Assembly: GCA_023213315.1 (NCBI GenBank)
Contig: JAKCPI010031637.1
Coordinates: 62,001 to 126,000 of the forward strand
Length of the DNA: 64,000 nucleotides
Direction: 5' to 3'
Source: Euborellia annulipes
Lineage: Eukaryota; Arthropoda; Insecta; Dermaptera; Anisolabididae
Part shown: positions 63,841-64,000 of the stretch, piece by piece
How the letters are laid out: each line of letters opens with the position of its first letter
Position numbering within the stretch: position 1 is the stretch's first letter
The notes under the pieces: model-generated
Database searches by the model: none
What the model was told of the DNA's origin: nothing
Seen by the model: only the letters and a program-made list of their open reading frames with translations
Position numbers and translations under genes: made by a program

Positions 63841-64000
63841 CATGTCGCGAAAACCACTTTTTGGATTCAGGGGACTTCAAAACGTGAAGATCCATCAAAA
63901 TCTCGACATCGAATTTTTGACATGAATCCAAAAAAAGGCTTTTTAAATTTATTAAAAATAATAAAAATGGGGAAACATAAACATAAAATTTTACTTTTAC

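Larger units (their letters stand above)
62362..63931 (+). mobile_element. snapback element copy 23, split by the Penelope-like insertion
   Basis: 62,362-62,530 is a head and first part; 63,457-63,931 is the rest, from GAAAATATTTATATTTTG to TTTTTGACATGAATCC, with the tail hairpin missing. The internal microsatellite is a pure (AC)n of about 29 units (63,780-63,836), the longest in the window. Confidence 0.85.

Noticed and set aside
422..63931. Snapback repeats as a CRISPR array
   Set aside because: Units are about 650 bp, lie in both orientations at irregular distances and belong to a eukaryotic genome. No spacers or cas genes.

Overview
This is a gene-poor, AT-rich (visibly about 70 percent A+T) stretch of eukaryotic nuclear DNA. 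It has no operons, no dense reading frames, no ribosome binding sites, many poly-A/T runs and microsatellites, and fragments of eukaryotic transposons. The mix of Penelope-like, CR1/Jockey-type, mariner, piggyBac and hAT elements with tRNA-derived SINEs fits an invertebrate animal, most likely an arthropod. The species cannot be named from the sequence. I found no host protein gene that I can defend. One weak candidate exon (about 61,735-61,910) and several CG-rich islands that could be promoters or 5' exons are reported as such.

Three layers of repeats explain most recognisable structure. (1) A roughly 650-700 bp unclassified 'snapback' element occurs about 21 times in both orientations and covers roughly 18 percent of the window. 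It starts with an approximately 85 bp near-perfect hairpin (TCTGGTGTGAC...GTCACACCAGA), ends with an AT-rich hairpin closed by TACTTTCTCT/AGAGAAAGTA, and carries a length-variable CA/CCCA microsatellite at a fixed internal site. (2) Many palindromic elements, from several families, carry a hammerhead-ribozyme-like motif: CUGANGA, one extra U, stem II, GAAAC, GUC. Stems I and II covary between families. One such motif lies at the end of a Penelope-like element that still encodes its GIY-YIG endonuclease domain (62,559-63,456). (3) Small DNA transposons have identifiable target-site duplications. These are five hAT-type elements (22,259; 27,666; 30,022; 41,890; 57,942), a tiny sixth (56,231), a Harbinger-like element (45,643), a TA-flanked palindromic MITE (31,188), a decayed mariner (22,030-23,238) and a broken piggyBac transposase (43,380-44,375).

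Layout: 0.2-1.1 kb, ribozyme palindrome with a snapback element in its centre; 3-5.5 kb, ribozyme palindromes and SINEs; 5.5-6.6 kb, snapback copy and a truncated LINE with target duplication; 7.7-9.8 kb, SINEs and ribozyme palindromes; 11-12.3 kb, snapback copies and a ribozyme motif; 18-19.4 kb, snapback copy and LINE tail; 21-23.3 kb, mariner split by hAT; 26.7-27.2, 29.6-29.9, 39.9-41.1 and 61.6-61.9 kb, CG-rich GA/CA islands; 30-31.8 kb, nested hAT/snapback and ribozyme/MITE; 34-39.5 kb, snapback copies and large inverted repeats; 41.5-46.7 kb, SINE, hAT, tandem repeat, piggyBac, Harbinger-like element and a snapback copy holding foreign GC-rich DNA; 47.5-63.9 kb, densest cluster of snapback copies, ending with the Penelope-like insertion. 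Nesting gives relative ages: hAT before snapback at 30 kb, mariner before hAT at 22 kb, snapback before Penelope at 62.5 kb.
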